Assembly: GCA_039519185.1 (NCBI GenBank)
Contig: CM076846.1
Coordinates: forward strand, 153,746,406-153,810,405
Reading direction: 5' to 3'
Length of the DNA: 64,000 nt
Source of the DNA: Astragalus membranaceus
Taxonomy: Eukaryota; Streptophyta; Magnoliopsida; Fabales; Fabaceae
Shown: piece by piece, positions 12,470 through 22,182 of the stretch
Position numbering within the stretch: the stretch's first letter is position 1
Layout: each line of letters starts with the position of its first letter
Notes under the pieces: generated by a model
What the model was told of the DNA's origin: nothing
The model's input: the letters and a program-made list of their open reading frames with translations, nothing else
Databases searched by the model: none
Program-made: the position numbers and the translations under genes

Positions 12470-13110
12470 CAATCTGTGCATTTTTCCCGTATTTTTTTAT
12501 ATATCAGTGTAGTGTTTTTTTATATATCAGTGTTGATATCCCGTGTTTTTATGTATCAGTGCAGCTATCCCGTGTTTTTAAATATATCATTGCAGTTATC
12601 CTTGTATTTTTTTATATATATATCAGTGCAGTTATTCCGTGTTTTTTATGTATCAGTGCAGTTATCTCATAGTTTCAATTGATTATTTGAGTTGATTAAT
12701 AGATTATAGTAGATAGTAAAAGATAGATAGTAGATTATCAATAAGAAATATTTATCCCGTATTTTTTTATATATTAGTGACAATTATTTATCCTTTTTTA
12801 GGTATTAGTGACAAATATTTGTCACGTGTGTTTTAAATATTAATCAGTTTAAATAGTCATTAAGCCTTCTTGTTTTTTTAGATAGTAGGTTTATAGTAGT
12901 CTTCGAAAATTATAATTATCATAGGAGAATATTAATCCAGTGTTTTTTATATATCACTGCAGTTATCCCGTGTTTTTTTATATATCATTGTTGTTATCTC
13001 GTAGTTTCAATTGATTATTTTAGTTGATTAGTAGATTATAGTAGATAGTAAAGATAGATAGTAGATTATCAATAAGAGATGATAGTAGATTATCAATAAG
13101 AGTGTAAACA
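12470..13110 (+). repeat. Degenerate short tandem repeats (ccgtgttttt...atatatcagtgcagttat)
   Basis: A unit of about 30-35 bp combining cccgtrttttt, atatatcagtg and cagttat recurs at least ten times in two clusters (12480-12670 and 12750-13020). A tagtagattatcaataagag motif is also repeated (12700-12745, 13050-13100). Reading frames across it are by-products. Confidence 0.6.
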
Positions 13111-13566
13111 GATTTCGGAGAGAATAATTAAAATTTTAAGGTGATAACTTTTTTCAAATATGTGATAGTTTTTTGTTTTGTTTTTTAGTGTGACTCATTT
13201 ACATTTTTATGGGTAATAGGTAATTTTTGAAGAGTAGTGTTTGTATAAATTTAGAAATTTAGTTAAAAAAATAAAAGTGAAGTGATAAGAGAAAGAAAAT
13301 AATTGTTTATGGGGAAAGTAAAAGTAAACTAAAAAGAAAAAAGAAATAAAGAAAGAAAGTGTAAGAAGAAAGAGAAAAAAAGGAAAAAAGAGAGTGTAAA
13401 AAGAAAAAGAAAGAGAGAGCAATGATATTTTTATCCTTAAATTAGATATGTGTCTTATTATTATGAGATCTAAATTGATAATTTAATAGAAAGTTTGTTC
13501 GTATAAATAGATATTTGATAAATAAATATTTGATTAGATTAGATGCTCCCAAAGGAGAAGTATCGC
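13111..13566. other. Non-coding, purine-rich stretch
   Basis: A GA-rich tract (about 13270-13425) is flanked by AT-rich DNA. No gene or terminal repeat was recognised. Confidence 0.5.
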
Positions 13567-13780
13567 TGTTACATATGATTTGATTGAGTGCTAACTTGAG
13601 AAGGAGAAGTAAGTTGTTGCCATCGAATCACGCAAAGAGCACGTGGTCTTGAGGCTGTTGGGTGATTAAGAAAAGCTCTGCAAGAGATTATTGTTTTGTA
13701 GGAATTATATGTTGGTGTTAAGGTTCTCTGTAGCCGGTGGTGTAGTGGTGGAGCTCGGGAGAATTTTTTATGGGTACCAA

Positions 13781-13852
<72 letters not shown>

Positions 13853-14074
13853 TTTCTGAGTAAATACGGTTGTTTTTTAATTGGCTTGGTGGTATTAAAA
13901 ATAAATAGTAAGTCCATTAGTTATTAATAAGGTCCATTAGTTGGTTAGTATATAAGGTATATGGTAGGCTCATTTATAATCATCTCTTCTCATTAGTAAT
14001 ATTTTATCAATTTCAATATAATACACTTTTAAGGATTTTCTCTCTAATTTCCATAAATGTTGTGTTTTTCAACA
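13567..14074 (+). mobile_element. Copia-type LTR (about 508 bp)
   Basis: The proposed start tgttacatatg and the end tttttcaaca form short inverted termini. The tRNA-Met primer site follows immediately. A tatataagg TATA-like box lies near 13950. The left boundary is inferred from the tgtt/aaca symmetry and could be off. Confidence 0.55.
13785..13848 (+). repeat. (TA)n microsatellite in the copia LTR
   Basis: About 30 uninterrupted TA units explain the Ile-Tyr reading frame there. Confidence 0.98.
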
Positions 14075-14850
14075 TGGTATCAAAGCAAACACGACCTTGA
14101 ATGCTAATTCCGCTCCACGTTGTTTTTTTACTTTCTTTTTCATTTATTTTCTCTTCCATTTTTGTTCTTGATTTTCCTCTTTCTTCATCGCGGCTACTTC
14201 TGGTTCTTTTCTGAAATTTTTCGTTCTCTGTTTCCTCTCTGAAACACTCTCCTTATATGGTTCATACTTCAAATCGTTGTTTCTTTCTCTCAAAATCTTG
14301 ATTCGTTTTTCATCTAGCTGGAATCTGTACCCTAACTCGAATCCGCGATTTTGATTTCAGTTCTTGATTTGTCTTCAAACTTCTAGATCGTTTATGGATT
14401 TCGCCTTTCATGTGATTTTATCGATCCTCTCTGGTTGTGAATCACCCTTCACTTCTCATGAATTTCTGCAAATCGGTTTGTGCCTTTTTGACCTAAATCG
14501 GTTCCTTCTCACTTGTTTCTGAAATCAAAATTTTATTTCTCTATTTCTGAAATTGAACTTCGTTTCTGGTTTGTTTCTGAAACCGAACTCATTCATTTCA
14601 TCTCTGAAAGCTGTTTGATGAAATGCCTCATAGGGATATTGCATAATGAAATGCCTTTTTCAGTTCCGATCTCCTTCATCTTTGATTTTGGTTGTGTTTT
14701 TGGGTGAATTCAGATGTTGTCGTCGTTCGGCATGGTGTTACAGACTTGTATTCATCTAATTCTCATGGGTTTGAATTGATTCTGATTTGATTATGTGATA
14801 TTAGCATTGGTTGATTTCTTTAATCATGTTGAGGAGATGAATGAATAAAA
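14075..14850 (+). mobile_element. Primer site and leader of a truncated copia element
   Basis: tggtatcaaagc at 14075-14086 is a tRNA-Met-type primer site. The following 760 bp (CT-rich, repeated ttctgaaa) resemble a retrotransposon leader. No gag or pol was found before homology switches near 14853. Confidence 0.55.
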
Positions 14851-14852
14851 TC

Positions 14853-15047
14853 ATTCCACAACAAAAAAACACTGTGTCACCTTACATAGTGCAGAAGCAA
14901 CCTTGCACCAATCTGCCAAGACAAAGGGTAGTGCCTTCTACACTCATTGTAAAAATAGTATTGAGAATGGAAAGATCTTCGCAATGTAAAATTGCTACAA
15001 CAAGAGCAAAATATATTAGGTCCCTGAACTAATGAAACTTAATTATT
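14853..15047 (+). repeat. Segment duplicated at 31436-31665
   Basis: It shares almost all its sequence with 31436-31665 (ccacaacaaaaaaaca.tgtgtcacc... to ...ttaggtccct.aac). In both places it lies upstream of PB1-like element sequence. It marks the flank of an ancestral repeat into which the 15057-17205 element later inserted. Confidence 0.75.
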
Positions 15048-15342
15048 TGATGGGTGTTTTTTTTTGTACCCCCCTAACCCCATACCCCCTTATACGCTAA
15101 ATCCCCAAAATACCCTTAAAATTTTTTTTTTTACAAATTTCTGAAAATACACATATTTTCGGAAGGCAGAAATATGTGTATTTCCGGAAATTTGTAAAAA
15201 AAAAAATTTATTTAAAACCGCGCAAAATAATTGTAACCGAACGTGAAATCAAATTACGCGAAATAATACAGTAAAAATACAAAAAATAATACAACTAAAT
15301 GTTCAAAATCTGTAAAGCAGCCAACAGACTATCATAGACATC

Positions 15343-15860
15343 CTAAGGAATGCTGTCGACTCCGTCGACTGCCAAAAGACTATCATAGGCATCCTGGACA
15401 TGCCTAGCTACTCTCTCCCTGGACTCATAGGGAAGTGGACCAACATCCTCTGGAGAAGGCGGAGCTGGAGGTGAAGGCGGAGCCGGAGTCAGGAGGGGAA
15501 TGGACACCTGGAAGTACCATGGTAGGTACTCGTCATCACAAGCACCCTGGACGGGTGTCCGTCGACCTCTGTCCCTGAAAGCCCGCACTGGGGACTGATA
15601 GAACATCAGCTGCTGTACTATGACCTCCGGAGATGGACGTGGTCCCGAAATAGGTGGATCAGGAATCTGCTGGACATATCCAAACTGCCAATGGACCCTG
15701 TCTGGCATATAAGGCACCGCCACATCCCCCCACAGCAGCCAACCTCTGAATAATGAAATGTTGTGAAACCGGAGGTACTGTCTGTGGTCGTCCCAAGGGC
15801 TCCATGTGACCTGCTCCCTCTGCAAGTCATCCAGCAGCTGCCGAAACTCCGGAAGCTAGA
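15343..15860 (-). pseudogene. Plant mobile domain (PMD) C-terminal fragment
   Basis: Read from about 15860, the frame encodes LPEFRQLLDDL, then WSPWDDHRQYL and a LFRGWLLWGDVAVPYMPDRV.RQFGYVQ-type block. These are hallmarks of the C-terminal half of the plant mobile domain family (MAIN/MAIN-like), genes often carried by Mutator and gypsy elements. A proline-rich linker (PAPPSPPAPPSPED) and a DAYDSLLAVDGVD tail follow to the stop at 15343. An in-frame stop precedes the segment, and the N-terminal half of the domain is absent. It is a fragment that might be translated only as part of a chimera. Confidence 0.65.
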
Positions 15861-16139
15861 TACTATCGCAGTGGACATGCTCAGCTTGATTTCACGTTCG
15901 GTTACAATTATTTTGCGCGATTTTAAATAATTTTTTTTTTTTACAAATTTCCGGAAATACACATATTAATGGCTTCCGGAAATACCTTTTTCTGAGGTAT
16001 TTCCGGAAAACCCATATTTATGCCTATGTGTATTTCCGGAAATTTGTAAAAAAAAAAATTATTTAAAATCGCGCAAAATAATTGTAACCGAACGTGAAAT
16101 CAAATTACGCGAAATAATACAGTAAAAATACAAAAAATA

Positions 16140-16352
16140 ATACAACTAAATGTTCAAAATCTGTAAAACAGTCAACAGACTATCATAGACATCCTCAGGA
16201 ATGCCGTCGACTCCGTCGACTGACAAAAGACGATCATAGGCATCCTGGACATGCGTAGCTGCTGTCATCCTGGACTCGAAGACTCTTCTCTCACTATCAT
16301 TTTTACTAATCAGGGCTTCCCTGATCACCAGGGCATCATCATCAACGAACAT
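16140..16352 (-). pseudogene. Duplicated PMD tail fragment
   Basis: Positions 16140-16275 repeat 15293-15425: the tail encoding HVQDAYDRLLSVDGVDGIPED and the non-coding DNA after it. It overlaps the beginning of the PB1-like plus-strand frame, so the element is a patchwork with a tandem duplication of the PMD end. Confidence 0.6.
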
Positions 16353-16631
16353 GATGATGTCTGTTTCGAGGGGCGAGACACGTTCCAGTGTAGGTTAAAA
16401 CACAACATAACATTCGCTGCCCTGAAAGAGAGACTACTGCATAAGTTGCAACCGGAGGGCGACGAGCATGAAATAATTAGTATAATTTATCGGAAACCAG
16501 CTTGGGTTAATGGACATGTGCACTGGTTTGCAATGGATGTCAACAACGACGATGACGTCCAAGCCATGATGGCTATTCGTGTTATGTTTAGATGGAAGGG
16601 GGGGTTATCTGTATTAATACGTCGAAACTAG
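16251..16631 (+). pseudogene. PB1-like (MuDR N-terminal type) fragment
   Basis: The 126-residue frame contains HHQ/HQGIII..DD.CFEG.DT.QCRLKHNITFA.LK and later IIYRKPAW...AMDVNNDDDVQAM. The same order is seen in the better preserved gene at 38216. This small domain resembles the PB1-like module found N-terminal to MuDR-type transposases in plants. The start region is fused to the PMD fragment. The frame stops (tag) just before the segment that encodes a TVAELLRRLTPP-like end. It is probably non-functional. Confidence 0.55.
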
Positions 16632-16799
16632 AAGGACCGTCGCTGAGCTCCTTCGTCGTTTGACTCCACCACCATCTCAGTAGTTTCTATTATGTTTTCG
16701 TTTTGTTTGTTGTTGCAATCTGTTAGTTTTTATTATGTCTTCGTTTTGTTTGTTGTTACAATCTGTTATTTTAAATCAATGTAGAAGGCGTTTTTAATT

Positions 16800-17145
16800 A
16801 ATCAAATGAATGTTTGAGTTTTTATTTTTGCACTCCGGAAACACTATATTATATGATAAATTCGGAAGGCAATTTTGAGGTATTTTCGGAAATACCTCAA
16901 ATTTAGATAAATTCGGAAGACAATTTTTTTTTGATTTCCAGAAATACCTCAAATTTACATAAATTCGGAAGGCAAATTTTAGGGATTTCCAGAAATATCT
17001 CATTTTACGGTATTTCCGGAATGTAAAATGTGTTCCGGAAATACCATAAAATGAGATATTTCCGGAAAATAAAAAAAATATTTCCGGACTTATCTTGATT
17101 TGAGGTATTTCCGGAATTTTTTGAAATTTAAAGGGTATTTTCGTC
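16800..17145. repeat. Palindrome array built on ttccggaaata
   Basis: Alternating aatacctc and gaggtatt arms around tccgga recur about a dozen times on both strands. It is subterminal DNA of the element. It repeats at 25690-26030 and weakly at 15140-15190 and 15945-16045. It accounts for the KYFWKS/FPKIPQN-type reading frames. Confidence 0.85.
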
Positions 17146-17461
17146 CGTTTGGTCATTTTGGGGGGTATATGGTTTAATTTTTGGGGGGGGGGGGGTAAAA
17201 AAAACTGCCAATATTTAATGCATTCACTTGTTGTTTAAATTTTTTACCTCAAATGAAATTATTGTGATCGCCCTCTGGAATTGCTTTTGTTAATGATTTT
17301 TTTGTTAATTAGCACTCAACCCCACCAAATGCCTAATACTTTGGGAACAAATTGGAACTATCCTATTTGTATCAAAAAAACAAGTTTCCTGTGAGCATTA
17401 CACAAATCTCACAATAACCAAATATCAAATTCCATTTGCGAAAAGTAATACTGCTAACCTC

Positions 17462-17659
17462 TCAATCATCACCCCGAACTTGAACCTTACGCTCTACTTT
17501 ATCTTTCAAAACAGTGAAGGTGATGTCGTCGTCGAGTCTGCATAAAACGGGATCTGGACATGAGAAAAAGACCCCATTTTCTCTTCTGAAGATTTCGCCA
17601 TGATGATGAAGAGCGGTAAGTGTGCGGTCTCTTAAGTACTGAGTTGAAAATGTGTTCAT
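17462..17659 (-). CDS. Short PB1-like protein, copy 1
   Basis: The 65-residue frame starts at an ATG (17659). It reads MNTFSTQYLRDRTLTALHHHGEIFRR...DPVLCRLDDDITFTVLKDKV and stops after VQVRGDD. It aligns with the N-terminal part of the gene at 38216 (RDSSLTIIHHQG...CRLKHNITFAQLKDKL). A TATAAATAC box lies about 75 bp upstream (17731-17739, minus). Compared with the longer homologue it ends early, where an arginine-type codon would be replaced by TGA followed by a possible donor. It may be one exon of a longer gene or a truncated copy. Function is unknown. Confidence 0.45.
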   Translation of the reverse strand: MNTFSTQYLRDRTLTALHHHGEIFRRENGVFFSCPDPVLCRLDDDITFTVLKDKVERKVQVRGDD

Positions 17660-17730
17660 TTTGAAGTGTGTTGGTGTGAAATAACTAGATCGCAGTGAAA
17701 TGCTGGTATGAAAAACTTGGCTAAGTATGG

Positions 17731-17739
17731 GTATTTATA
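17731..17739 (-). promoter_or_regulatory. TATA box of PB1-like copy 1
   Basis: TATAAATAC on the minus strand, about 75 bp before the ATG at 17659. The same box and spacing precede the homologous gene at 38216, which supports it. Confidence 0.5.
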
Positions 17740-17869
17740 GCGATGGTCCTTGATTTTGGGCAGTTGATATTGTCGGTGCGATCTACATCGTTAAAAATAT
17801 TCCCGTTGGGGCACAATTATCAAATCCGAACAAAAGTGGGGGCGTTGATCAAAATTGTCATTGGAATCT

Positions 17870-18136
17870 TCGCTGTTTATCTATTTAAATTTTAACAAAA
17901 CGGATTTATCTATTTATTAGATAAATCCGTTTTGAATATTTTCATAACGCATTTATCTAATAAATAGATAAATCCGTTATTACAATTTTTTGTTGGTACA
18001 ATCCGTTATTACAAATTAACAAAACGGATTTAAATATTGATAGATAAATCTGTTATGAAAATATTCAAAACGAATTTATCTAATAAATACATTCACTTAT
18101 ATTAGTTGTAGAAGTTGAAAATATTCAAAACGGATT
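17870..18136. repeat. Palindrome array (acggatttatct...agataaatccgt)
   Basis: Alternating cggatttatct and agataaatccg arms with ttatta spacers recur here and in the copies at 26760-27125 and 32445-32780. It is typical subterminal DNA of this element family. Confidence 0.85.
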
Positions 18137-18164
18137 CACTACACAAAAAACGGAGGATGGCGGC

Positions 18165-18445
18165 GGTTTAAATGCACAGCGGCGGCGGTTTGAACCGCCG
18201 TTAATGGCCTCTGGCGGCGGTTCAGGAAGCGCCGTGGATTTGAGCGTCGGCAGGGTGTTCTCGCGGCGGTTCAGGAAACCGTCACGCAAACGGCCGCGCG
18301 TTTAGCGGCGGTTTGCAACTGCCGCAAAAGTGCGACCCAAATGTCTACGTTCAAAGCTAGTGGCGGTTCTAAACCGCCGCCAATGTGCTTTAAAAATTAT
18401 TTTTTTTAAAAATATGGTGGCGGTTGTAAACCGCCGCGAGCCTGC
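18165..18445. repeat. CACTA subterminal palindromes, left end
   Basis: About ten copies of gcggcggtt / aaccgccg in both orientations. In CACTA elements such motifs bind the TNPA-type protein. Confidence 0.75.
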
Positions 18446-18954
18446 CAGTTTTATTTTTTTTACAGTTAATTTTTTTTTATTTCAACATATGTATCTTTCT
18501 TGTACAAATTTTACATACAAAAGTTCTAAATTTTATATAACAAACTAAGTTCATAACATTTAACCGGAACTAGTTCATAACATCAAAATAAAACAATTCA
18601 GTTGATAACATCAAAAGAAAACAAACTTAGTTCATAACTGCAAAATAAAACAAACTTAGTTTGTGAAGTCAAAATACAACCAACTAGCAAAATACAACCA
18701 ACTTAGAATTGTCTATCTAGATATCCTGCGTGATGTTGTTGCTTCATGATTTCCTATGTGACTTGATCCGGAAGAGCGTCTCAAAGCATCTTGTGATTCC
18801 AAATTATCAAACATGGATAGAGAATACACTTCATACATTTCAAGTCTTTTAATATCCCATATATATTGCACATCAGTTCACAAAAAGGACCCAACACAAC
18901 AATCTCTAATCTCTAATAACATTATACAAACAAAGAAAGATGTTTAGCCAGGAC

Positions 18955-19232
18955 TTACATGGTTTTGTCTTGCCTCATCATTAACAAAATCACCATTTGA
19001 TTTTTTATGAGCAATTTCATACATATCTCCTCTACTATAAGGCCGCCCATCTTGCAATTCCTAAAACGTTTCACCATATAAATATAATTAAACCATTTTC
19101 TCAAAATTTCAAACAATATAAAAAATGAGATATCATACCAGCTCATGTTGTTTTCTAGCAAGTGTCTTAGCCCCTAATGTATGGGGAACCTGTTGCTTCG
19201 AGCGATTTTCAGCATTTTGATCAGCTATTGCC
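18955..19232 (-). pseudogene. CACTA second-protein C-terminal exons
   Basis: Exon 19140-19232 encodes NRSKQQVPHTLGAKTLARKQHEL. Exon 18955-19062 encodes ELQDGRPYSRGDMYEIAH then KKSNGDFVNDEA, ending at a gtaag donor. This pattern is the end of the plant Ptta/En/Spm transposase family encoded next to the TNPD-like protein. It continues the gene begun at 19883. Downstream exons were not recognised. Confidence 0.6.
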
Positions 19233-19340
19233 TATAAGCAAAGTCATAATATTTTAGGATCCAGGCTATGCTCCACTCCAAATACTTTGTAAATCAAATT
19301 GGAAGTCTTAAAATAAAAAACAATGAACTAGAAAACATGT

Positions 19341-19883
19341 TCAAAGAATTAAACCAAATCTGTTCAATTTCAAAGTTTTCCTTATTACCATAGTTTCAGG
19401 CTTCATCCTATATTCCAAAAACAGCCTCCAGTGATCTTCGTCAATTCCCGGTGGCGGGTTACGAAGATTTTGTTCAAGACTAAGCTCCCAGTTATAGTAG
19501 TCTTTAAAAAGCTTGCAACGATTGTCCCGCCATTTCTTTCCCAAACTGGATAAAATCCATGTCTTGTGATTTCCATCATTTACAACAAATTTCTCCTTTG
19601 ATACAAATATAATAAACGATATTAGTAACAAAACATAAATAACAATAAAATGTATTAAGGTAATTAAGCTTTTTACCTTTATAGTGTTGTCATAAACATT
19701 ATTTTTGTAACCCTCAGGAACTTTAGGCCACTTCTGGTACAAAATAGGGAATGTGTCAAAATTATTTGCAGTAAAACCCAAAAACCCTGCTAATAAACCA
19801 GCAGACTTTCCAACTGGTTGGGATCTTTCATTCCATTCGGTCACCACCCTAAATCCTAAGTTGTTTGGAATCAAATCTCGCAC
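19341..19883 (-). pseudogene. Ptta/En/Spm-type transposase segment
   Basis: The frame contains VVTEWNERSQPVGKSAGLLAG, KWPKVPEGYK, then after an unspliced intron (translated as a hydrophobic run) WILSSLGKKWRDNRCKLFKDYY and PPPGIDEDHWRLFLEYR. These blocks belong to the plant transposase Ptta/En/Spm family of DNA-binding proteins that act on the element ends. The intron has a gtaaaa donor and a caaag acceptor. The apparent hydrophobic stretch is intron, not a membrane segment. Upstream it abuts the transposase-associated domain exon, while the TNPD catalytic part is absent. Confidence 0.65.
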
Positions 19884-19885
19884 TT

Positions 19886-20356
19886 TCAGACTTCTTTGGC
19901 TGTGATTACCCTCCTCAAGACTTCTTTGGCTTCATTCCCTTCTTGAGTGGTATTTTGCATCACATCCTCATCTCTCTCAAACTCTACATTGGATGCAACT
20001 GGCACTTCATTTGCACAGTGCCCATCAACACCAAAAGCATCATTAATCATATTTTGGATGGGATTTTCAATAGTTGTGCTTTGAGCTGCATGTAGAGTGC
20101 TACTGCATGAGGCGTTATGGTTAGACTTTATCTCCCCATGATAGGACCAACAGGTATATCCTATTGGAAACGGTGTACATCTTAAGTGGTCATATACCAT
20201 ATCCCAAGTCCTCCTTTTTTTGAAGCCACATTCTTGACAAGGACATAATATTTTCCCATTTACCGCACGATGTTTAAAGGCAAAATTAATGAATTCCTTT
20301 ACCCCTTTCACATACTCATCTGTGTTCCGCGGCTTTGTAATCCAGGACTTATCCAT
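19886..20356 (-). pseudogene. CACTA transposase-associated domain
   Basis: It starts MDKSWITKPRNTDEYVKGV at ATG 20356 and has CPCQECG..KRRT and VYDHLRCTPFPIGYTCWSYHGE. These are signatures of the transposase-associated domain at the N terminus of plant TNPD-type CACTA transposases, with a Cys-x-x-x-Cys pair likely to bind metal. A short acidic tail follows and the frame ends at 19886. The following RNase H-like catalytic domain of TNPD is missing. The protein appears fused, by deletion, to the second transposon protein. Confidence 0.7.
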
Positions 20357-21860
20357 TGCTAAAACATCAGAATCAATAAAGGAGCGGCAAAACCATTAAC
20401 GCGACAAAAAATTATTAACAATACAGATAGATAAAAAACTTATTCAAAGAAGCTAGGGCTTTGGATTTTCTGGGGTCTGATGTCATACAAGCTGATAGAA
20501 GCATAACTAGATAATGTAGTACTGATATTCTTGTTATGTAGCATATGTGGAAGCAAAGAAAACTCTTTCAACACATTTAATGTAAATGCTGCATATATAA
20601 TAGAGAATCAACACATTTAAAACAAAAACTTAAATAATATGATACAAGTTCAGAGTAGAAATCACTCTTATAGACAAAGCAATGAGACATTTAAAACAAC
20701 ACTTTGTATTTAACCATGATTGGGAGGACCAAATTCAGAGGTCCTTGAGCAGACAAGCTAATCATCCAGGTGATTCATACATACAGAAAAATATTTAAAT
20801 TTTTTAGTTTCAATTTTATTCTTTCTTCACAGCCTTGCAGGGGATGCTTGCATATCAATTGTTAATGCTAGCTCTAATATAAAAATATAACTAGAATTAC
20901 AAGGAGAACCCTAACCTGTTGTTGTTGAGATGATGAGGAGAGAAGTTGAGTTGCTGAGATGATGAAGATACCAACCCCTAACCGTAGCTGTACCTGTAAC
21001 AAGAAAAATCGAAGATGATTACTAAATGATTACTATGATTGTTATTGTTTGAAACCATTACCACTATTGAAAATCTTTTTCTGCACTAACAGGGAGAGGT
21101 ATGCCCTTCAAGATTTCATATTTCTATATATGTTTGAGACATGATTTTTCAAAATTAGTCTTTTTATACTTTATGTATTCACTGTGCAGATACCCTCATA
21201 GATGCATCAATCATTTAGTTTTGGACTGCTGATTCTTCTAAAGTACAACTTAGTTAGAATAGATTCAACTTTAAAATAGATTCAACTGAATATTATGCCT
21301 ATTTTGAAATAGATTCAATTGAAGATTATGCCTACATCTGTGTTTTAAATGGGAGATAGCTGAAAAAATCAGAAAAAACAACAACTTTGAAAAATAATGC
21401 TGTTTTAAATGGGAGTTTATGCCTAATCACTCTAAAAAAACACAATTGCTAGAATTAAGAAAAAGACCCTTTTTTCCAACAAAGGAACCTTACTCATATG
21501 GATTGCAGTAAGTGACACATGTCATGTATCAAACAATAACACAAAGGATAAGAAAAAAACTTACCAGATCACAAATTGGAGTAATTAATCGAACAACTTA
21601 GTTAGAGAAACCACAGTGCATCTGCCAATAAATAAATAGAACAGAGAAGGAGTAAGAGATTGATATAACATAAGAATCAACGAAGGAACATCAACACAGA
21701 AAAGTGAGAATCAGCGAAGGAATATAAATTTCAATTCTATGGCAGCAACTAAAATACAACTAAAATACAAATTTCAAATTTAATAACCCTATGAATATCC
21801 CTTGCACGATTGCAAGTTTGTAGATTGCTCATTAAAATGTTTTATGCCAGCAATTCAAGA
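20357..21860. other. CACTA interior without recognised genes
   Basis: The DNA is AT-rich. A phrase aaccctaacctgttgttg.gagatgatga near 20920 recurs near 24735, suggesting duplicated leader-like DNA inside the element. Confidence 0.4.
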
Positions 21861-22182
21861 ACACAACTTATGGCAACCAGTGTCCTTTCTTGGAGGAACC
21901 CGCAGCAGCACATGCATATCCAATCCTCATCGCAAACACTTTGCTATTCTTCAATTCAAAATGGATTTCCAAGAACTGTAGCATCTTCAATCTCAAATTT
22001 AACCAACAGAGAAAGTGAGAAATGTTCCTCTTTATTGGTGAATAGAAGAACAGTTTTGGCTTCGGGGCTTTCATTGTTGGGCTTTCCAGGAGTGAGTTCG
22101 GCTGTGGTGTTGGACATGGTGTTGGATGGAGTCCTATTATTCCATATACCTTCTCAGTGCCTCAAGAATGGGAAGAGGTGAT
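21860..22182 (+). pseudogene. Captured PsbP-domain (PPD5-like) gene fragment
   Basis: From an ATG at 21860 the frame encodes MATSVLSW, a Ser-rich stretch and then NRRTVLASGLSLLGFPGVSSAV. That looks like a chloroplast transit peptide followed by a twin-arginine lumenal targeting signal. Just downstream, in a different frame, are GHGVGWSPIIPY and FSVPQEWEEV, which I recognise as a conserved block of PsbP-domain protein 5, a thylakoid lumen protein. The two parts are joined by a deletion that shifts the frame, and the rest of the domain is absent. The fragment lies within a CACTA element, so it is a transposon-captured copy and unlikely to encode a working protein. Confidence 0.6.

Larger units (their letters stand above)
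15057..17205. mobile_element. Mutator-like derivative with captured/retained fragments
   Basis: The left end reads ttttttttgtaccccccta...accccata. The right end is its approximate reverse (gggggtatatggttt...gggggtaaaaaaaa). The same type of terminus bounds the elements at 32945, 34166 and 42070. Inside are plant-mobile-domain fragments (minus), a PB1-like coding fragment (plus) and a ttccggaaata palindrome array, but no transposase. The related locus at 31.6-31.8 kb lacks this insert. The target duplication is not clear. Confidence 0.65.

Noticed and set aside
13691..13927. Reading frame with Ile-Tyr repeats
   Set aside because: It is translation of the TA microsatellite inside an LTR.
16794..17156. 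Lys/Phe-rich minus frame (also at 25687-26101)
   Set aside because: It is translation of the ttccggaaata array; nothing resembles a protein family.
19600..19690. Apparent transmembrane helix in the transposon frame
   Set aside because: It is an unspliced intron with proper donor and acceptor.
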